From NCBI RefSeq assembly GCF_000720475.1, contig NZ_JOAP01000041.1, positions 62,001-126,000 on the forward strand: a stretch of DNA of 64,000 nt, in the 5' to 3' direction. Every line of letters starts with the position of its first letter. Position 1 is the stretch's first letter. Position numbers and translations under genes: made by a program. Below are positions 27,725 through 38,819 of this stretch, in pieces. This DNA is from Streptomyces aureocirculatus. Its GTDB lineage: Bacteria > Actinomycetota > Actinomycetes > Streptomycetales > Streptomycetaceae. The notes below the pieces were generated by a model that saw only the letters and a program-made list of their open reading frames with translations, was not told the DNA's origin and searched no databases.

Positions 27725-28543
27725 ATGTCTGACGCATCTACCGCGGCGGTCCGGCCCGGCCCCGGAAACGCCGCGCAGCCCCAGGTCCGCCGACCGCGCA
27801 CCGCGGCCGTGATCCCCGCCGCAGGGCGCGGAGTGCGGCTCGGCCCGGGCGCCCCCAAGGCGCTGCGCGCGCTGAACGGCACACCCATGCTCGTCCACGC
27901 CGTGCGTGCCATGGCCGCATCGCGGGCCGTCTCGCTCGTCGTGGTCGTGGCCCCGCCGGACGGCGCCGCCGAGGTCAAGACCCTGCTCACCGACCACGCC
28001 CTGCCCGAGCGCACCGACGTCCTCGTCGTGTCCGGCGGCGCGACCCGCCAGGAGTCCGTGCGTCTCGGCCTGGACGCGCTGCCGCCCGGCATCGACATCG
28101 TGCTCGTGCACGACGCGGCCCGCCCCCTGGTCCCCGTCGACACCGTCGACGGGGTCATCGAGGCCGTCCGCGACGGGGCTCCCGCCGTGGTCCCCGCCCT
28201 TCCGGTCACCGACACGGTCAAGGAAGTCGCCCCCGCGGGACCCGCGGCCCCCGCCGGTTCCGCCGCCCCGGGCACGCCCGAGCCCGTCGTCGCCACCCCG
28301 GACAGGGCCCGCCTGCGCGCCGTGCAGACGCCCCAGGGCTTCGACCGCGCCACCCTGCTGCGCGCGCACGAGGCCGCCGTCGTCGGGGACGGTGCCACGG
28401 ACGACGCCGGACTCGTGGAACGCCTCGGCGAGCCGGTCGTGCTCGTACCCGGCCACGAGGAGGCGTTCAAGGTGACCCGGCCGCTCGACCTCGTACTCGC
28501 CGAGGCCGTACTCGCCCGCAGGAGGGCCAACGATGGCTTCTGA
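27725..28543 (+). CDS. ispD: 2-C-methyl-D-erythritol 4-phosphate cytidylyltransferase
   Basis: A 272-residue enzyme making CDP-methylerythritol from MEP and CTP in the MEP isoprenoid pathway. The CTP loop is [14 protein letters not shown], and HDAARPLVP and [14 protein letters not shown] are family signatures. A low-complexity Pro/Ala insertion (about residues 168-187) interrupts the beta-arm region, so the protein is about 40 residues longer than E. coli IspD. The last 11 bases overlap ispF. Confidence 0.94.
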   Translation: MSDASTAAVRPGPGNAAQPQVRRPRTAAVIPAAGRGVRLGPGAPKALRALNGTPMLVHAVRAMAASRAVSLVVVVAPPDGAAEVKTLLTDHALPERTDVLVVSGGATRQESVRLGLDALPPGIDIVLVHDAARPLVPVDTVDGVIEAVRDGAPAVVPALPVTDTVKEVAPAGPAAPAGSAAPGTPEPVVATPDRARLRAVQTPQGFDRATLLRAHEAAVVGDGATDDAGLVERLGEPVVLVPGHEEAFKVTRPLDLVLAEAVLARRRANDGF

Positions 28544-29078
28544 CGCACCGCGCACCACCGCGGCGCGCACCGTCACGGCGCACACCCCCGCGTCGCCGTT
28601 CCCGTTGCCGCAGGTCGGCATCGGCACCGACATCCACGCCTTCGAAGAGGGCCGTGAGCTGTGGTGTGCCGGCCTCAAGTGGGAGGGGGAGGGGCCCGGT
28701 CTCGCCGGGCACTCCGACGCGGACGTCGTCGCGCACGCCGCGTGCAACGCGCTGTTCTCCGCCGCGGGTCTCGGCGACCTCGGCGCGCACTTCGGCACCG
28801 GGCGCCCCGAGTGGGCCGGCGCCTCCGGGCTCGCGCTGCTCACCGAGGCGGCGCGGATCGTGCGGGACGCGGGATTCGTGATCGGCAATGTGGCCGTGCA
28901 GGTCGTCGGCCCCCGGCCGAAGATCGGCAAGCGGCGCGAGGAAGCGCAGAAGGTCCTCTCTGAGGCAGCGGGCGCCCCTGTCACGGTCTCCGGGGCGACC
29001 ACCGACGGGCTCGGCTTTCTCGGCCGGGGGGATGGGCTGGCCGCCGTTGCCACGGCGCTGGTTGTCCGGGGCGCCTAG
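28533..29078 (+). CDS. ispF: 2-C-methyl-D-erythritol 2,4-cyclodiphosphate synthase
   Basis: A 181-residue enzyme forming the cyclic diphosphate intermediate of the MEP pathway, releasing CMP. The metal-binding GIGTDIHAF (Asp, His) and [14 protein letters not shown] (His) are intact, as is [11 protein letters not shown] at the end. The first 25 residues are a Streptomyces-type extension. The start overlaps the ispD end, so the two are coupled. Confidence 0.94.
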   Translation: MASDAPRTTAARTVTAHTPASPFPLPQVGIGTDIHAFEEGRELWCAGLKWEGEGPGLAGHSDADVVAHAACNALFSAAGLGDLGAHFGTGRPEWAGASGLALLTEAARIVRDAGFVIGNVAVQVVGPRPKIGKRREEAQKVLSEAAGAPVTVSGATTDGLGFLGRGDGLAAVATALVVRGA

Positions 29079-29144
29079 GGGCGGGGCGGGCTCCGGGCAC
29101 CCGCATGCCCCCGTGCCGTAAGCCGTCTTGTCGGCGCTCCGCGC

Positions 29145-29200
29145 CTCGTCCTCAAGCGCCGGACGGGCTAGAAATAGCCCGTCCGGCGCTTGAGGACGAG
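29145..29200. terminator. 26-bp perfect hairpin with GAAA loop
   Basis: The arms begin CTCGTCCTCAAGCGCCGGAC and run 26 bp to GGGCTA; the loop is GAAA; the second arm is an exact complement ending GAGGACGAG. The sequence is of the kind found many times between genes in Streptomyces, so it is probably both a terminator and a dispersed repeat. Confidence 0.85.
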
Positions 29201-29318
29201 CGCGCCAGCGCACCGTGGCGTGGAAATCCCCGGGCGGTCGGGTGTGCCGGCGGATGATCGGGTACTCCGGCACATATCCGACCGCACCCGCCCGGACGGG
29301 CACCCGCAGGGAGACACC

Positions 29319-29723
29319 GTGACCGCAGCAATGTCCGACAAGCTCAAGGCACTCCTCGACACCCCGGTCTTCATCGTCGTCGGCACCGTCCAGCCCGACG
29401 GCAGCCCCCAGCTTTCACCGGTCTGGGTGAAGCGGGACGGGAACGACGTCGTCTTCTCCACCACCGTGGGGCGCCAGAAGGAGAAGAACCTGCGCCGCGA
29501 CCCGCGCGTGACGGTGCTCCTCCAGCCCTTCGACGCGCCCTACACGTACGCGGAGATCCGCGGCACCGCCACCATCTCCAGCGAGGGCGGCCAGGAGCTC
29601 ATCGACGAACTGTCGCTCAAGTACACCGGCCAGCGGTACGCCGAGTTCAACCCGAGGTCCGGCGAGGACGGCCCGCGCGTGGTCGTGCGGGTCACGCCCC
29701 GCAAGGTGACCGGACGGCTCTGA
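29319..29723 (+). CDS. PPOX-class F420-dependent oxidoreductase
   Basis: A 134-residue split beta-barrel flavin/F420-binding protein ([47 protein letters not shown]). Such enzymes use coenzyme F420 or flavin in redox reactions; the substrate is unknown. The GTG at 29319 with GCAGGGAG 5-8 nt upstream is preferred over the ATG at 29331. It lies between ispF and cysS with its own spacer. Confidence 0.88.
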   Translation: MTAAMSDKLKALLDTPVFIVVGTVQPDGSPQLSPVWVKRDGNDVVFSTTVGRQKEKNLRRDPRVTVLLQPFDAPYTYAEIRGTATISSEGGQELIDELSLKYTGQRYAEFNPRSGEDGPRVVVRVTPRKVTGRL

Positions 29724-29814
29724 GGACACCGGCTCGGCACCGGCGCGTCACAGTTGGGTGCCCTGTGTCCCCCGGGGGCGCGGGGCACTGTCCTTCGCCC
29801 ACTACCCTGGAGTG

Positions 29815-31218
29815 GTGACGATTCGCCTGTACGACACCAGCGCCCGGCAGATCCGTGACTTCAGCCCCCTCGTCGAAGGCTGTGTCTCGATCTACCTCTG
29901 CGGCGCCACGGTGCAGGCAGCCCCGCACATCGGACACATCAGGTCGGGCCTCAACTTCGACATCATGCGCCGCTGGTTCGCCCACCGCGGCTACGACGTG
30001 ACGTTCATCCGCAACGTCACGGACATCGACGACAAGATCATCAAGAAGTCCGCGGAACAGGGCCGCCCCTGGTGGTCCATCGGGTACGAGAACGAGCGCG
30101 CCTTCAACAGCGGCTACGACGTCCTCGGCTGCCTGCCCCCCACCTACGAACCGCGCGCCACCGGCCACATCACCGAGATGATCGAGATGATGCGCGGCCT
30201 GATCGAGCGCGGCCACGCCTACGAGGCCGACGGCAACGTCTACTTCGACGTGCGGTCCTTCCCCGGGTACCTGGCGCTCTCCAACCAGGAGCTCGACAAC
30301 CTGCTCCAGCCCGAGGGCGAGGGCGAGACCGGCAAGCGCGACCCGCGCGACTTCGCCATGTGGAAGGCGGCCAAGCCGGGGGAGCCGAGCTGGGAGACGC
30401 CCTGGGGCCGCGGCAGGCCCGGCTGGCACCTGGAGTGCTCCGCCATGGCGCACAAGTACCTGGGCGCGGAGTTCGACATCCACGGCGGCGGCATCGACCT
30501 GATCTTCCCGCACCACGAGAACGAGATCGCCCAGGCCAAGGCCTTCGGCGACACCTTCGCGCGGTACTGGGTGCACAACGGCTGGGTCACCATGAGCGGC
30601 GAGAAGATGTCGAAGTCGCTCGGCAACTCGGTGCTCGTGAGCGAGATGGTCAAGCAGTGGCGTCCGATCGTCCTGCGCTACTACCTCGGCACCCCGCACT
30701 ACCGCTCGATGATCGAGTACAGCGAGGAGGCCCTGCGCGAGGCCGAGTCCGCGTTCGCGCGCATCGAGGGCTTCGTGCAGCGCGTGGTGGAGAAGGCCGG
30801 GGGCGCCGTCGAGCCCGCCGCCGAGGTGCCGCCCGCGTTCGCCGACGCGATGGACGACGACCTGGGCGTCCCGCAGGCGCTCGCGATCGTGCACACCACG
30901 GTCCGGCAGGGCAACTCCGCGCTCGCCGCCGACGACAAGGAAGCCGCCGTGGCGCGCCTCGCCGAGGTGCGGGCCATGCTCGGCGTCCTCGGCCTCGACC
31001 CGCTCGACCCGCACTGGGCGGGCGGCGACGGCGACGGCGGCGAAGACCTGCACGGCGTCGTCGACACCCTCGTACGCCTCGTACTCGACCAGCGCGAGGC
31101 CGCCCGCGCCCGCAAGGACTGGGGCACCGCCGACGCCATCCGCGACCAGCTCGGCCAGTCGGGCCTCGTCATCGAGGACAGCCCCGCGGGCCCCCGCTGG
31201 ACGCTCGGGCCGCGCTAA
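29815..31218 (+). CDS. cysS: Cysteinyl-tRNA synthetase
   Basis: A 467-residue class I synthetase charging tRNA-Cys. The HIGH motif is [16 protein letters not shown] is [10 protein letters not shown], and the zinc ligands are in [14 protein letters not shown] and [20 protein letters not shown] is the cysteine-site signature and distinguishes it from MshC, in which the ATP motifs differ. The GTG at 29815 (VTIRLYDT) is the conserved start. Confidence 0.96.
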   Translation: MTIRLYDTSARQIRDFSPLVEGCVSIYLCGATVQAAPHIGHIRSGLNFDIMRRWFAHRGYDVTFIRNVTDIDDKIIKKSAEQGRPWWSIGYENERAFNSGYDVLGCLPPTYEPRATGHITEMIEMMRGLIERGHAYEADGNVYFDVRSFPGYLALSNQELDNLLQPEGEGETGKRDPRDFAMWKAAKPGEPSWETPWGRGRPGWHLECSAMAHKYLGAEFDIHGGGIDLIFPHHENEIAQAKAFGDTFARYWVHNGWVTMSGEKMSKSLGNSVLVSEMVKQWRPIVLRYYLGTPHYRSMIEYSEEALREAESAFARIEGFVQRVVEKAGGAVEPAAEVPPAFADAMDDDLGVPQALAIVHTTVRQGNSALAADDKEAAVARLAEVRAMLGVLGLDPLDPHWAGGDGDGGEDLHGVVDTLVRLVLDQREAARARKDWGTADAIRDQLGQSGLVIEDSPAGPRWTLGPR

Positions 31219-31236
31219 CCCGGTACGCGTGCTGAT

Positions 31237-31262
31237 GTGCCGCCCGCGGACACGGGCGGCAC
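31237..31262 (+). terminator. Hairpin after cysS
   Basis: GTGCCGCCCG and CGGGCGGCAC are perfect 10-bp arms with a 6-nt loop. Confidence 0.75.
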
Positions 31263-31399
31263 ACTGCATGTACGTACGTACATCGCACAGACACAACAGA
31301 CACCGACGACGCACCGACGCTTCGACGCACACGAGACTTCCGATGCGTCCGCACGCCCCGCGCGCGGACGCAAACCCGCTTCACACAGACAGGTAGGTC

Positions 31400-32341
31400 A
31401 TGGCCGCTAACAACCGCCGCATGTCCGGCAAGAAGGGCGCGCAGGTCGGCAGCGGCGGCAAGCGGCGCCGGGCCCTAGAGGGCAAGGGGCCCACGCCGCC
31501 CGCCGAGATGCGCAAGGGGCACCAGAAGCAGCGCGCCGCCCAGGCCAAGGCGCGCCGCGTCACCGGCAGGCAGGCCCCCCGTGGCCGGGGCGGCAAGTCG
31601 GCGTCCGAGATGGTCGTCGGCCGCAACCCCGTCTACGAGGCGCTGCGCGGTGGCGTGCCCGCCACGACGCTGTACGTCCAGCAGTTCATCGACAACGACG
31701 AGCGCGTCCGCGAGGCGCTCCAGCTCGCCACCGAGCGCGGTGACATCCACCTGATGGAGGCGCCGCGCGCCGAGCTGGACCGGATGACGAACGGCCTCAA
31801 CCACCAGGGCCTGGTGCTCCAGGTGCCGCCGTACGAGTACGCGCACGCCGAGGACCTCGCCGCGGCCGCCTACGACCGGGGCGAGGACCCGCTCATCGTC
31901 GCCCTTGACGGCGTGACCGACCCGCGCAACCTCGGCGCGGTCGTCCGCTCCGTCTCCGCCTTCGCCGGGCACGGCGTCCTGGTGCCCGAGCGCCGGGCCG
32001 CGGGGATGACGGCCAGCGCCTGGAAGACGTCGGCGGGCACGGCGGCGCGCACACCGGTCGCGCGCGCCACCAACCTCACCCGCGCCCTGGAGGCGTACAA
32101 GAAGGCGGGCATCGCCATCGTCGGCCTCGCCGCCGACGGCGACCACGAGATCGGTGATCTGGACGCCCTGGCGGGCCCCGTCGTCATCGTCGTGGGCAGC
32201 GAGGGCAAGGGCCTGTCCCGGCTCGTCGGCGAGACCTGCGACTTCCGGGTGCGCATCCCCATGCCCGGCGGCGCGGAGTCGCTGAACGCCGGTGTGGCCG
32301 CGGGTGTGGTGCTGTACGAGGCGGCGCGCCGCAGGCGCTGA
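31400..32341 (+). CDS. rlmB: 23S rRNA (guanosine-2'-O)-methyltransferase RlmB
   Basis: A 313-residue SpoU/TrmH-family knotted methyltransferase. A basic N-terminal extension (about 60 residues, RNA binding) precedes a substrate domain ([14 protein letters not shown]) and the SPOUT core with motif 1 [15 protein letters not shown], motif 2 [12 protein letters not shown] and motif 3 [20 protein letters not shown]. It would methylate G2251-equivalent ribose in the ribosomal P loop. It sits with cysS as in other Streptomyces. The exact nucleotide is inferred; TsnR-type function cannot be fully excluded. Confidence 0.9.
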   Translation: MAANNRRMSGKKGAQVGSGGKRRRALEGKGPTPPAEMRKGHQKQRAAQAKARRVTGRQAPRGRGGKSASEMVVGRNPVYEALRGGVPATTLYVQQFIDNDERVREALQLATERGDIHLMEAPRAELDRMTNGLNHQGLVLQVPPYEYAHAEDLAAAAYDRGEDPLIVALDGVTDPRNLGAVVRSVSAFAGHGVLVPERRAAGMTASAWKTSAGTAARTPVARATNLTRALEAYKKAGIAIVGLAADGDHEIGDLDALAGPVVIVVGSEGKGLSRLVGETCDFRVRIPMPGGAESLNAGVAAGVVLYEAARRRR

Positions 32342-32353
32342 CGGCGCCGCGGG

Positions 32354-32400
32354 CCGGACCCCGTCGAGCACCCCGGTAACGGGTGCTTGACGGGGTCCGG
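32354..32400 (+). terminator. Long imperfect hairpin after rlmB
   Basis: CCGGACCCCGTCGAGCACCC pairs with GGGTGCTTGACGGGGTCCGG with one mismatch. Confidence 0.85.
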
Positions 32401-32450
32401 ACATTTCGCGTGGGTCAAGGCAGTGTCCAAACCACACGTCACTCGGTTAG

Positions 32451-34277
32451 ATGAGTGTGGACACCAGAACACCCCGCACACCCACGGGGGGACGCTCGTC
32501 AGGGTTCGACGACACTCCCGCGCTGAGCATGGTGAAGGTGCCCTGCGACCCGGCGCAGGTCATCGTCAATCACGCGAGCTTCCGCGTGCAGCTCCCCACC
32601 GCCGGGCGGACCCAATCTCCGCGCATCGCACGCCACTTGAACACCGCGGACGACACCGTGCGCATCGCCGCCGTCGCCCCCGCACCGGCGCGCAGGCGCG
32701 CGCCCGTCGTGTGGAGCGGCAAGTCCGCGCCGGGCGACCTCGACGCCGGCGGGCTCCTTCAGGCCGCGCGCGCGAGCGGTGTGCGCCGTTCGGCCGAAGG
32801 GCCTGGCCGCGACGGCGACGCCGGGACCGCGCTCGGCGGCCGCGACCCCTACGACGACGGCGGCTCCACCCAGACCATCCCGCGCGTCGACCTCGACGAC
32901 CCGTACCGCGACCCGGCCGAGACCGCCGCCTTCACCCCGCCCCGCGACCCCGCGGAGACGGCCGCCTTCATCCCGCCCCGCCACCCCGGCGACGGCACCC
33001 GGCTGCTGCCGCAGATGCGCCTGCCGGGCAGCGCCGACGACGAACACCGCGCGGCCGCCGCGGCCGCCGTCTCCTACGCCGACGAGGACGACGGCGACGG
33101 CTACGACGACGGCCGTGGTGCCGGACCCGACGAGTACGACGACCGCGACGAGACCACCGGACGCCGCACCGGCGCCGGACTGCGGCACGCCTACTTCCCC
33201 GGCCGCCGCATGAACCTGGGCGTCGTGCTGCTCCCGCTGCGCGTCTTCCTCGGCTTCATCTCCATCTACGCAGGCATGGGCAAGCTGTGCGACCCCGTCT
33301 ACTTCGACGGCGGCGAGCGCGGCTCCATGGTGAAGTGGCTGAACTCCCTGCACCCGTGGGCGCTCGCGGAACCGCTGCGGGACTGGGCGCTCCAGCACCC
33401 CGTGGGCGCGGGCCTCGTCATCGCCTTCCTCCAGGTCATCGTGGGCGTGCTCACGGTGCTCGGGCTCTGGCAGCGGGTCGCGGCGTCCATCGGGGTGCTG
33501 CTCTCGGCGGCGCTCCTGGTGACGGTGAGCTGGAAGACCGTGCCCGCCTACGACGCGCCGGACATCATCTACCTGGCCGCCTGGTCCCCGCTGATCATCG
33601 CGGGCGCGCCGGTGTACTCCATCGACGGCAGGCTCGCGAGCGAGGCCTGGCGCACGCTCGGGCCGCGCGCCGAACTGTGGGAGCTGCGGCGCCGAGTGCT
33701 GCGGCGCGGCGCGCTCGTCGGGGCCGTCGTCGTCGGCCTCACGCTGCTCATCGGCTCGGTGCTCGGCGGTGCCGTGCGGGACGCGGACCGCGTCACCGTG
33801 CCGGGCCCGGGCGAGGCACCGCGCAACGAACTGCCGGGATCGCCGCTTCCGGAGGACCCGGACAACGAGCGCAAGCTGCGCCGCGACCGCCAGAGCCCCA
33901 CGGCACCCACCGACGCGTCAGCACCCACCCAGGGCAGTTCGGCCAGCCCCACCCAGGGCGCGGCAGGCACCCCCGGCGCCGCCCCGGAGACCGGCGGTGG
34001 CGGGGTGAGCGAGGACCAGCCGAGCGCCACCCAGGGCACCGGCGGTCAGGCGCCGTCGTCGCAGCAGCGGCAGCAGGCGCCCCCTCAGCAGGAGCAGCCC
34101 GCGGCCTCCAGCGGCCCGGCTGCCACGACCGGCGGCGGCACGGGCGGCACGGGCACCACGAGCGGCGGCGCCACCAGCAGCGGTACCAGCTCCGGCGGCA
34201 CCGGTACCAGCGGTGGCAGCAGCACCGGGGGCAGCGGAGACAAGCCGGGCGGCCTGCTCGGCGGTGTCCTCGGCTGA
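32451..34277 (+). CDS. DoxX-family membrane protein with long disordered flanks
   Basis: 608 residues. The N-terminal 250 residues are hydrophilic and low complexity, including a duplicated DPAETAAF.PPR unit. A DoxX domain of four membrane segments follows (VLLPLRVFLGFISIYAGMGK; LVIAFLQVIVGVLTVLGLW; SIGVLLSAALLVTVSW; IIYLAAWSPLII), then one more helix near residue 425 and a Ser/Thr/Gly/Gln-rich tail of about 150 residues. DoxX proteins work in thiol or sulfite redox balance in mycobacteria; here the partner is unknown. Confidence 0.86.
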   Translation: MSVDTRTPRTPTGGRSSGFDDTPALSMVKVPCDPAQVIVNHASFRVQLPTAGRTQSPRIARHLNTADDTVRIAAVAPAPARRRAPVVWSGKSAPGDLDAGGLLQAARASGVRRSAEGPGRDGDAGTALGGRDPYDDGGSTQTIPRVDLDDPYRDPAETAAFTPPRDPAETAAFIPPRHPGDGTRLLPQMRLPGSADDEHRAAAAAAVSYADEDDGDGYDDGRGAGPDEYDDRDETTGRRTGAGLRHAYFPGRRMNLGVVLLPLRVFLGFISIYAGMGKLCDPVYFDGGERGSMVKWLNSLHPWALAEPLRDWALQHPVGAGLVIAFLQVIVGVLTVLGLWQRVAASIGVLLSAALLVTVSWKTVPAYDAPDIIYLAAWSPLIIAGAPVYSIDGRLASEAWRTLGPRAELWELRRRVLRRGALVGAVVVGLTLLIGSVLGGAVRDADRVTVPGPGEAPRNELPGSPLPEDPDNERKLRRDRQSPTAPTDASAPTQGSSASPTQGAAGTPGAAPETGGGGVSEDQPSATQGTGGQAPSSQQRQQAPPQQEQPAASSGPAATTGGGTGGTGTTSGGATSSGTSSGGTGTSGGSSTGGSGDKPGGLLGGVLG

Positions 34278-34304
34278 GGCACCCTCCCCTCCCGGCAGAG
34301 CGAA

Positions 34305-34337
34305 GGGGCCCCGCACACGTGCTGTGTGCGGGGCCCC
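34305..34337 (+). terminator. Perfect 14-bp hairpin after the DoxX gene
   Basis: GGGGCCCCGCACAC and GTGTGCGGGGCCCC with a 5-nt loop; it lies between convergent genes. Confidence 0.85.
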
Positions 34338-34421
34338 ACCCGTGTTCCCGTACGTCCCGTACGTCCTGGAAGGGCCTGGACGGGTCTGGACGGGCCTCGG
34401 GCGGACGCCTCCAAGAGACCG

Positions 34422-35156
34422 TCAGCGCGACGGGGAAGCGAGTTCCTTCGCCGCCTCCGTCAGGTCCTTGGCGGTGTCGATCGCGCGCCAGTACGCGCCC
34501 TGCGGCAGCGGATAGCCCGCGAGGCGCCGCTCCCGGGCGAGACGGGGGAACGTGGTGCGCTCGTGGTCGCCGCGGTCGGGCAGCAGCTCCGTGAAGGCCG
34601 CGGAGAACACGTACACGCCCGCGTTGATGAGGTACGGCGACGGCGGGGCCTCGACGAAGTCCGTGATGTGCCCGAAGGTGTCGGTCTCCACGGCACCCCA
34701 GGGGATGCGGGGACGGGCCAGGGCGAGGGTGGCGGTGGCGTCGCGCTCGGCGTGGAAGGCCGCCATGTCCCGCAGCGAGAAGCGGGTCCAGATGTCGCCG
34801 TTGGTCGCGTACCAGGGCTCGCCGGCGTGCGGCAGGTGCGCGGCGGCGTACTTGAGTCCGCCGCCGCGGCCGAGGGGCTCCGTCTCCACGACGGTGCTGA
34901 CCTTCAGCGGCAGGTCAGCGGACTCCAGCCACTCCTGGAGCACCTCGGCGAGATGGCCGCAGGAGACGACCGCGTCCGTGACGCCCTCAGCGGCGAGCCA
35001 CGCCAGTTGGTGGCCGATGATCGGCGTTCCCGTGCCGGGGATCTCGACCATGGGCTTGGGCCGGTCGTCGGTGTACGGGCGCAGGCGTGAGCCCTGGCCG
35101 CCGGCCAGGACGACGGCCTGCGTGGGGCGTGCGGAGTGGTGGGCACCGGAGGTCAT
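34422..35156 (-). CDS. Sugar nucleotidyltransferase (NTP transferase)
   Basis: A 244-residue nucleotidyltransferase. The NTP-binding motif is LAGGQGSRLRPYT followed by RPKPM, the metal Asp is in ATNGDIWTRF, and the sugar-site region PYLINAGVYVF is present. This is the GlmU/mannose-1-phosphate guanylyltransferase superfamily without a C-terminal beta-helix. It probably activates a sugar 1-phosphate for cell-wall or glycan synthesis. The exact sugar is not evident. Confidence 0.88.
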   Translation of the reverse strand: MTSGAHHSARPTQAVVLAGGQGSRLRPYTDDRPKPMVEIPGTGTPIIGHQLAWLAAEGVTDAVVSCGHLAEVLQEWLESADLPLKVSTVVETEPLGRGGGLKYAAAHLPHAGEPWYATNGDIWTRFSLRDMAAFHAERDATATLALARPRIPWGAVETDTFGHITDFVEAPPSPYLINAGVYVFSAAFTELLPDRGDHERTTFPRLARERRLAGYPLPQGAYWRAIDTAKDLTEAAKELASPSR

Positions 35157-35214
35157 GACGGCACCCTACGCGGCGCTGCGCGCAGGATGCCGTGCTGCCC
35201 TTGCCGGTGCCGCG

Positions 35215-35676
35215 TCAGCGGTTGTGGTGGGCTGCCACGCCCGTGGCGAAGGACGTGTCGCAGACCGGCCGCGCGTAGGACTGGGCGCGGCTCGGGCCGT
35301 ACGCCCGGACGGCTGCGCGGCCGAGTGCGCGGGCGATGGACACGCAGTGCTTGGCGAGCGAGGGGTGCTGGTCGACCTCCTGCTGCAACTGCGTGAGGGC
35401 GGCGCCCGGATCCTTCTCCTGGAGCTCCAGGAGAAGGCGGTCGCGCAGGATGTCCTGCGGGGTACGGGACTTGGCCGGTGCGGACAGGTCGCCCGCGGAT
35501 GCGGTGAGGACCGAGTCCGATGAGGAGCCGGACCAGTTGACCCGGGTGACCGCGAGCGTGCCGGACAGCACCAGGACGACGGGCAGGACGAGGGCGAGCG
35601 TGCGCCCGATGCGGCGGCCGGGGCCGCGGTGGTGGCCTGGGCGCGGCTTCTGGGTGTGGTTGGCGGAGTGCGTCAC
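35215..35676 (-). CDS. Conserved hypothetical membrane-anchored protein
   Basis: A 153-residue protein not assigned to a family. A basic cytoplasmic N-terminus is followed by one membrane segment (LALVLPVVLVLSGTLAV, about residues 27-43) and an exterior domain with PQDILRDRLLLELQEKDPGA and two cysteines (KHCVSIARALG; PVCDTSFA) that may form a disulfide. It is the next gene on the same strand upstream of the nucleotidyltransferase, across a 58-bp gap. Confidence 0.75.
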   Translation of the reverse strand: MTHSANHTQKPRPGHHRGPGRRIGRTLALVLPVVLVLSGTLAVTRVNWSGSSSDSVLTASAGDLSAPAKSRTPQDILRDRLLLELQEKDPGAALTQLQQEVDQHPSLAKHCVSIARALGRAAVRAYGPSRAQSYARPVCDTSFATGVAAHHNR

Positions 35677-35906
35677 GCGAGTGAGAGTAGCGCCAGGTGA
35701 TGATTTGGCGACATTTAGTCACCCGGTTGAGCGACCCGCAAAAGTGTCCGGGCCGCCGCGTGTTGACGCACACGGATCGAAATGACCGTTGTGCCGGGGT
35801 ATTTGTCGACAACGCCTCGGGCGGACGACGGCCTGCGGCGACCTGCGGACGGCTGCGGCGGCTCGCTGCGGCTTGCGGCGGGCCTGCGGCGGCTCGCTGC
35901 GGACGG

Positions 35907-35940
35907 CCAAGGGCCCCGCACCGGAGTGCGGGGCCCTTGG
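35907..35940. terminator. Perfect 15-bp hairpin between msiK and the membrane protein
   Basis: CCAAGGGCCCCGCAC and its exact complement around CGGA. It acts as a terminator for msiK on the minus strand. The 150 bp beyond it (35800-35906) is a GCGGC-rich imperfect repeat without a gene. Confidence 0.85.
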
Positions 35941-35996
35941 AAGGTAGCGGTTCGACGCGTGCGCGCGGAAGCGGGGCGCGCACGGAAGCCGGGTCC

Positions 35997-36098
35997 GTGC
36001 GGGAGCCGGGTGCAGGTGGGCGCCGGGTCCGTGCGGACGGCGGGTGCGGGTGGGCGCCGGGTGTGTGCGGACGGCGGGTGCGGGTGAGCGCCGGGTGC
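35997..36098. repeat. 34-bp tandem repeat, 3 copies
   Basis: Unit begins GTGCGGACGGCGGGTGCGGG and ends GTGGGCGCCGGGTNNT. Copies at 35997, 36031 and 36065 end 10 bp from the msiK stop codon. Confidence 0.82.
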
Positions 36099-36108
36099 GT
36101 GCGGCGGA

Positions 36109-37245
<1,137 letters not shown>

Positions 37246-37473
37246 GGTGAGGGCCCCCTTCACCGGCAGGAACGTGCCGGACGATCCGAGTAAAGGATGG
37301 GTCGAGCAGGATGGGTCTAGTCCACGTGGGTGAACTGCCCGTGACGCTACCCCGCTGGTCGTTGGTCTGTCAGTAGCCCACGGGTCATGAGCTTCGAGGA
37401 AATTTTCGACTACCTGGGCGGTCGTGTTGGTTACACTTCACGGGCACACCCACCCTCCGAGGGGTCCGTGCGT

Positions 37474-37547
37474 GCCTCCTTAGCTCAGATGGCCAGAGCA
37501 ACGCACTTGTAATGCGTAGGTCGTCGGTTCGAATCCGACAGGGGGCT
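37474..37547 (+). tRNA. tRNA-Thr (anticodon TGT)
   Basis: A 74-nt cloverleaf. The acceptor GCCTCCT pairs with AGGGGGC (one G-U), the anticodon stem ACGCA/TGCGT encloses CTTGTAA with TGT, and the T stem GTCGG/CCGAC encloses TTCGAAT. CCA is not encoded. It reads ACA and related Thr codons. A 16-bp hairpin follows. Confidence 0.95.
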
Positions 37548-37575
37548 CGGAGCAGTACATGGCAGTACACGACCG

Positions 37576-37609
37576 AAGGCCCTGCCGTCCGCACGGACGG
37601 CAGGGCCTT
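37576..37609. terminator. Perfect 16-bp hairpin after tRNA-Thr
   Basis: AAGGCCCTGCCGTCCG and its exact complement around CA, followed by TT. It lies between the tRNA and the convergent ECF41 sigma gene. Confidence 0.88.
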
Positions 37610-37670
37610 TGGCGTGGTGACGGCGGCCGCGGTGCCCGGCAGGCCGCAGGCGTTGCCCCTGGGGGGAGCG

Positions 37671-38708
37671 TCAGCCCGCGTCCACCGTCCACGTCCGGAG
37701 CTTCTCGGGGTTCCGTACCGCCCAGACGCGGGTGATCCGGTCGCCGGAGAAGTCGAACGCGAGCACCGACGCGGTGACGCCGCCCTCCTGGAGCACGAGG
37801 CCGGGCTGGCCGTTGACCGTGCGCTCCAGAAGCGTCTGGTGGGCGATCTTCTCGGCGAGGGCGCCCACGTAGCGCGCGATCTGCTCGCCGCCCGTGATGG
37901 GGTGGGGCGCGGCGGCGGCCAGGCCCCCACCGTCCGCGAGCGCCGTCGCCTCGGGGTCGAGGAGGCCGATGAGCGCCTCGATGTCCTTGGCCTCCCACGC
38001 CTGCTTGAAGTCCCTGACGAGGGCCGCGCGCCGGGCCGCCGGGGTCGCGGGAGCCGCGGGGGCGGCGGGGGAGTGGGAGGCGCGCATGCGGCGGCGGGCC
38101 GATGAGGCCAGTTGGCGGCACGCCACCGGGGTCCGGCCGACGATCTCGCCCACTTCGGCGAAGGAGTAGCGGAAGACGTCGTGCAGGATGAACGCGACCC
38201 GCTCGGCCGGGGTCATCGAGTCGAGCACGACGAGGAACGCCATGTTGACCGACTCGTCGAGCGTGACGCGGTCCGCCGGGTCCGCCGGTTCGACGGACCG
38301 GCCGCCAGGACGCCCGTCCGCCCACTCCGTGCGGTCGGGCAGCGGCTCCGGTATCCACTCGCCCACGTAGTTCTCGCGCCGGACCCGGGCCGAGCGGAGC
38401 TGGTCGAGGCAGATGCGGCTGGTGACCCGTGACAGCCAGGCACCGGGGGCCTCGATGGCCCGCTGCGCCTGCGGGGACATGGCGTACCAGCGGACGTAGG
38501 CCTCCTGTACGACGTCCTCGGCGTCGGCCAGGGAGCCGAGGAGCCGGTACGCGAGATTGATCAGCGGGGGCCGCTCGCTCCTGATCACGCTCAGGGCCGC
38601 GTCGGGGTGGTCGTGCGCCGGGTCGGCGCGGAGGCCCGCTCGCTCGTGCCGGTTGTCGGTCCGTCCGTGCCGGTTGTCGGTCCGCTCGGGCGGGTTCGGG
38701 TTGTTCAT
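37671..38708 (-). CDS. ECF41-group sigma factor with fused SnoaL-like domain (SigJ type)
   Basis: 345 residues. Sigma region 2 is at residues 40-108 (LINLAYRLLGSLADAEDVVQ), the linker carries WIPEP (118-122; WLPEP in the group), and region 4 is at 150-210. The C-terminal SnoaL-like domain has the ECF41 signatures DGGG (259-262) and NPEKL (333-337). In ECF41 this fused domain controls activity in place of an anti-sigma factor. The ATG at 38708 (after GGGAG) is favoured over 38762, which would fall almost on the predicted transcription start. It is divergent from an AhpD-like gene, the classical ECF41 partner. A short RTDNRH duplication is near the N-terminus. Confidence 0.93.
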   Translation of the reverse strand: MNNPNPPERTDNRHGRTDNRHERAGLRADPAHDHPDAALSVIRSERPPLINLAYRLLGSLADAEDVVQEAYVRWYAMSPQAQRAIEAPGAWLSRVTSRICLDQLRSARVRRENYVGEWIPEPLPDRTEWADGRPGGRSVEPADPADRVTLDESVNMAFLVVLDSMTPAERVAFILHDVFRYSFAEVGEIVGRTPVACRQLASSARRRMRASHSPAAPAAPATPAARRAALVRDFKQAWEAKDIEALIGLLDPEATALADGGGLAAAAPHPITGGEQIARYVGALAEKIAHQTLLERTVNGQPGLVLQEGGVTASVLAFDFSGDRITRVWAVRNPEKLRTWTVDAG

Positions 38709-38768
38709 GGTTCGGACACTCCCTCGGCTGCGGCTCCCGTCACTCGTAGGACGAGACGGCACTCGTAC

Positions 38769-38793
38769 GACGAGACAGCTCGCCGGAATGTGA
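38769..38793 (-). promoter_or_regulatory. ECF41-type promoter of the sigma gene
   Basis: On the minus strand it reads TCACA, a 16-bp spacer (TTCCGGCGAGCTGTCT), then CGTC, matching the ECF41 consensus TGTCACA-N16-CGTC in its core. Transcription would begin near 38762, giving autoregulation. Confidence 0.75.
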
Positions 38794-38819
38794 TGTCGCC
38801 GTGAGGCCGACGGGGCGCC

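Noticed and set aside
37474..37547. Integration site with an adjacent element at tRNA-Thr
   Set aside because: No integrase gene or second copy of the tRNA 3' end lies in the window.
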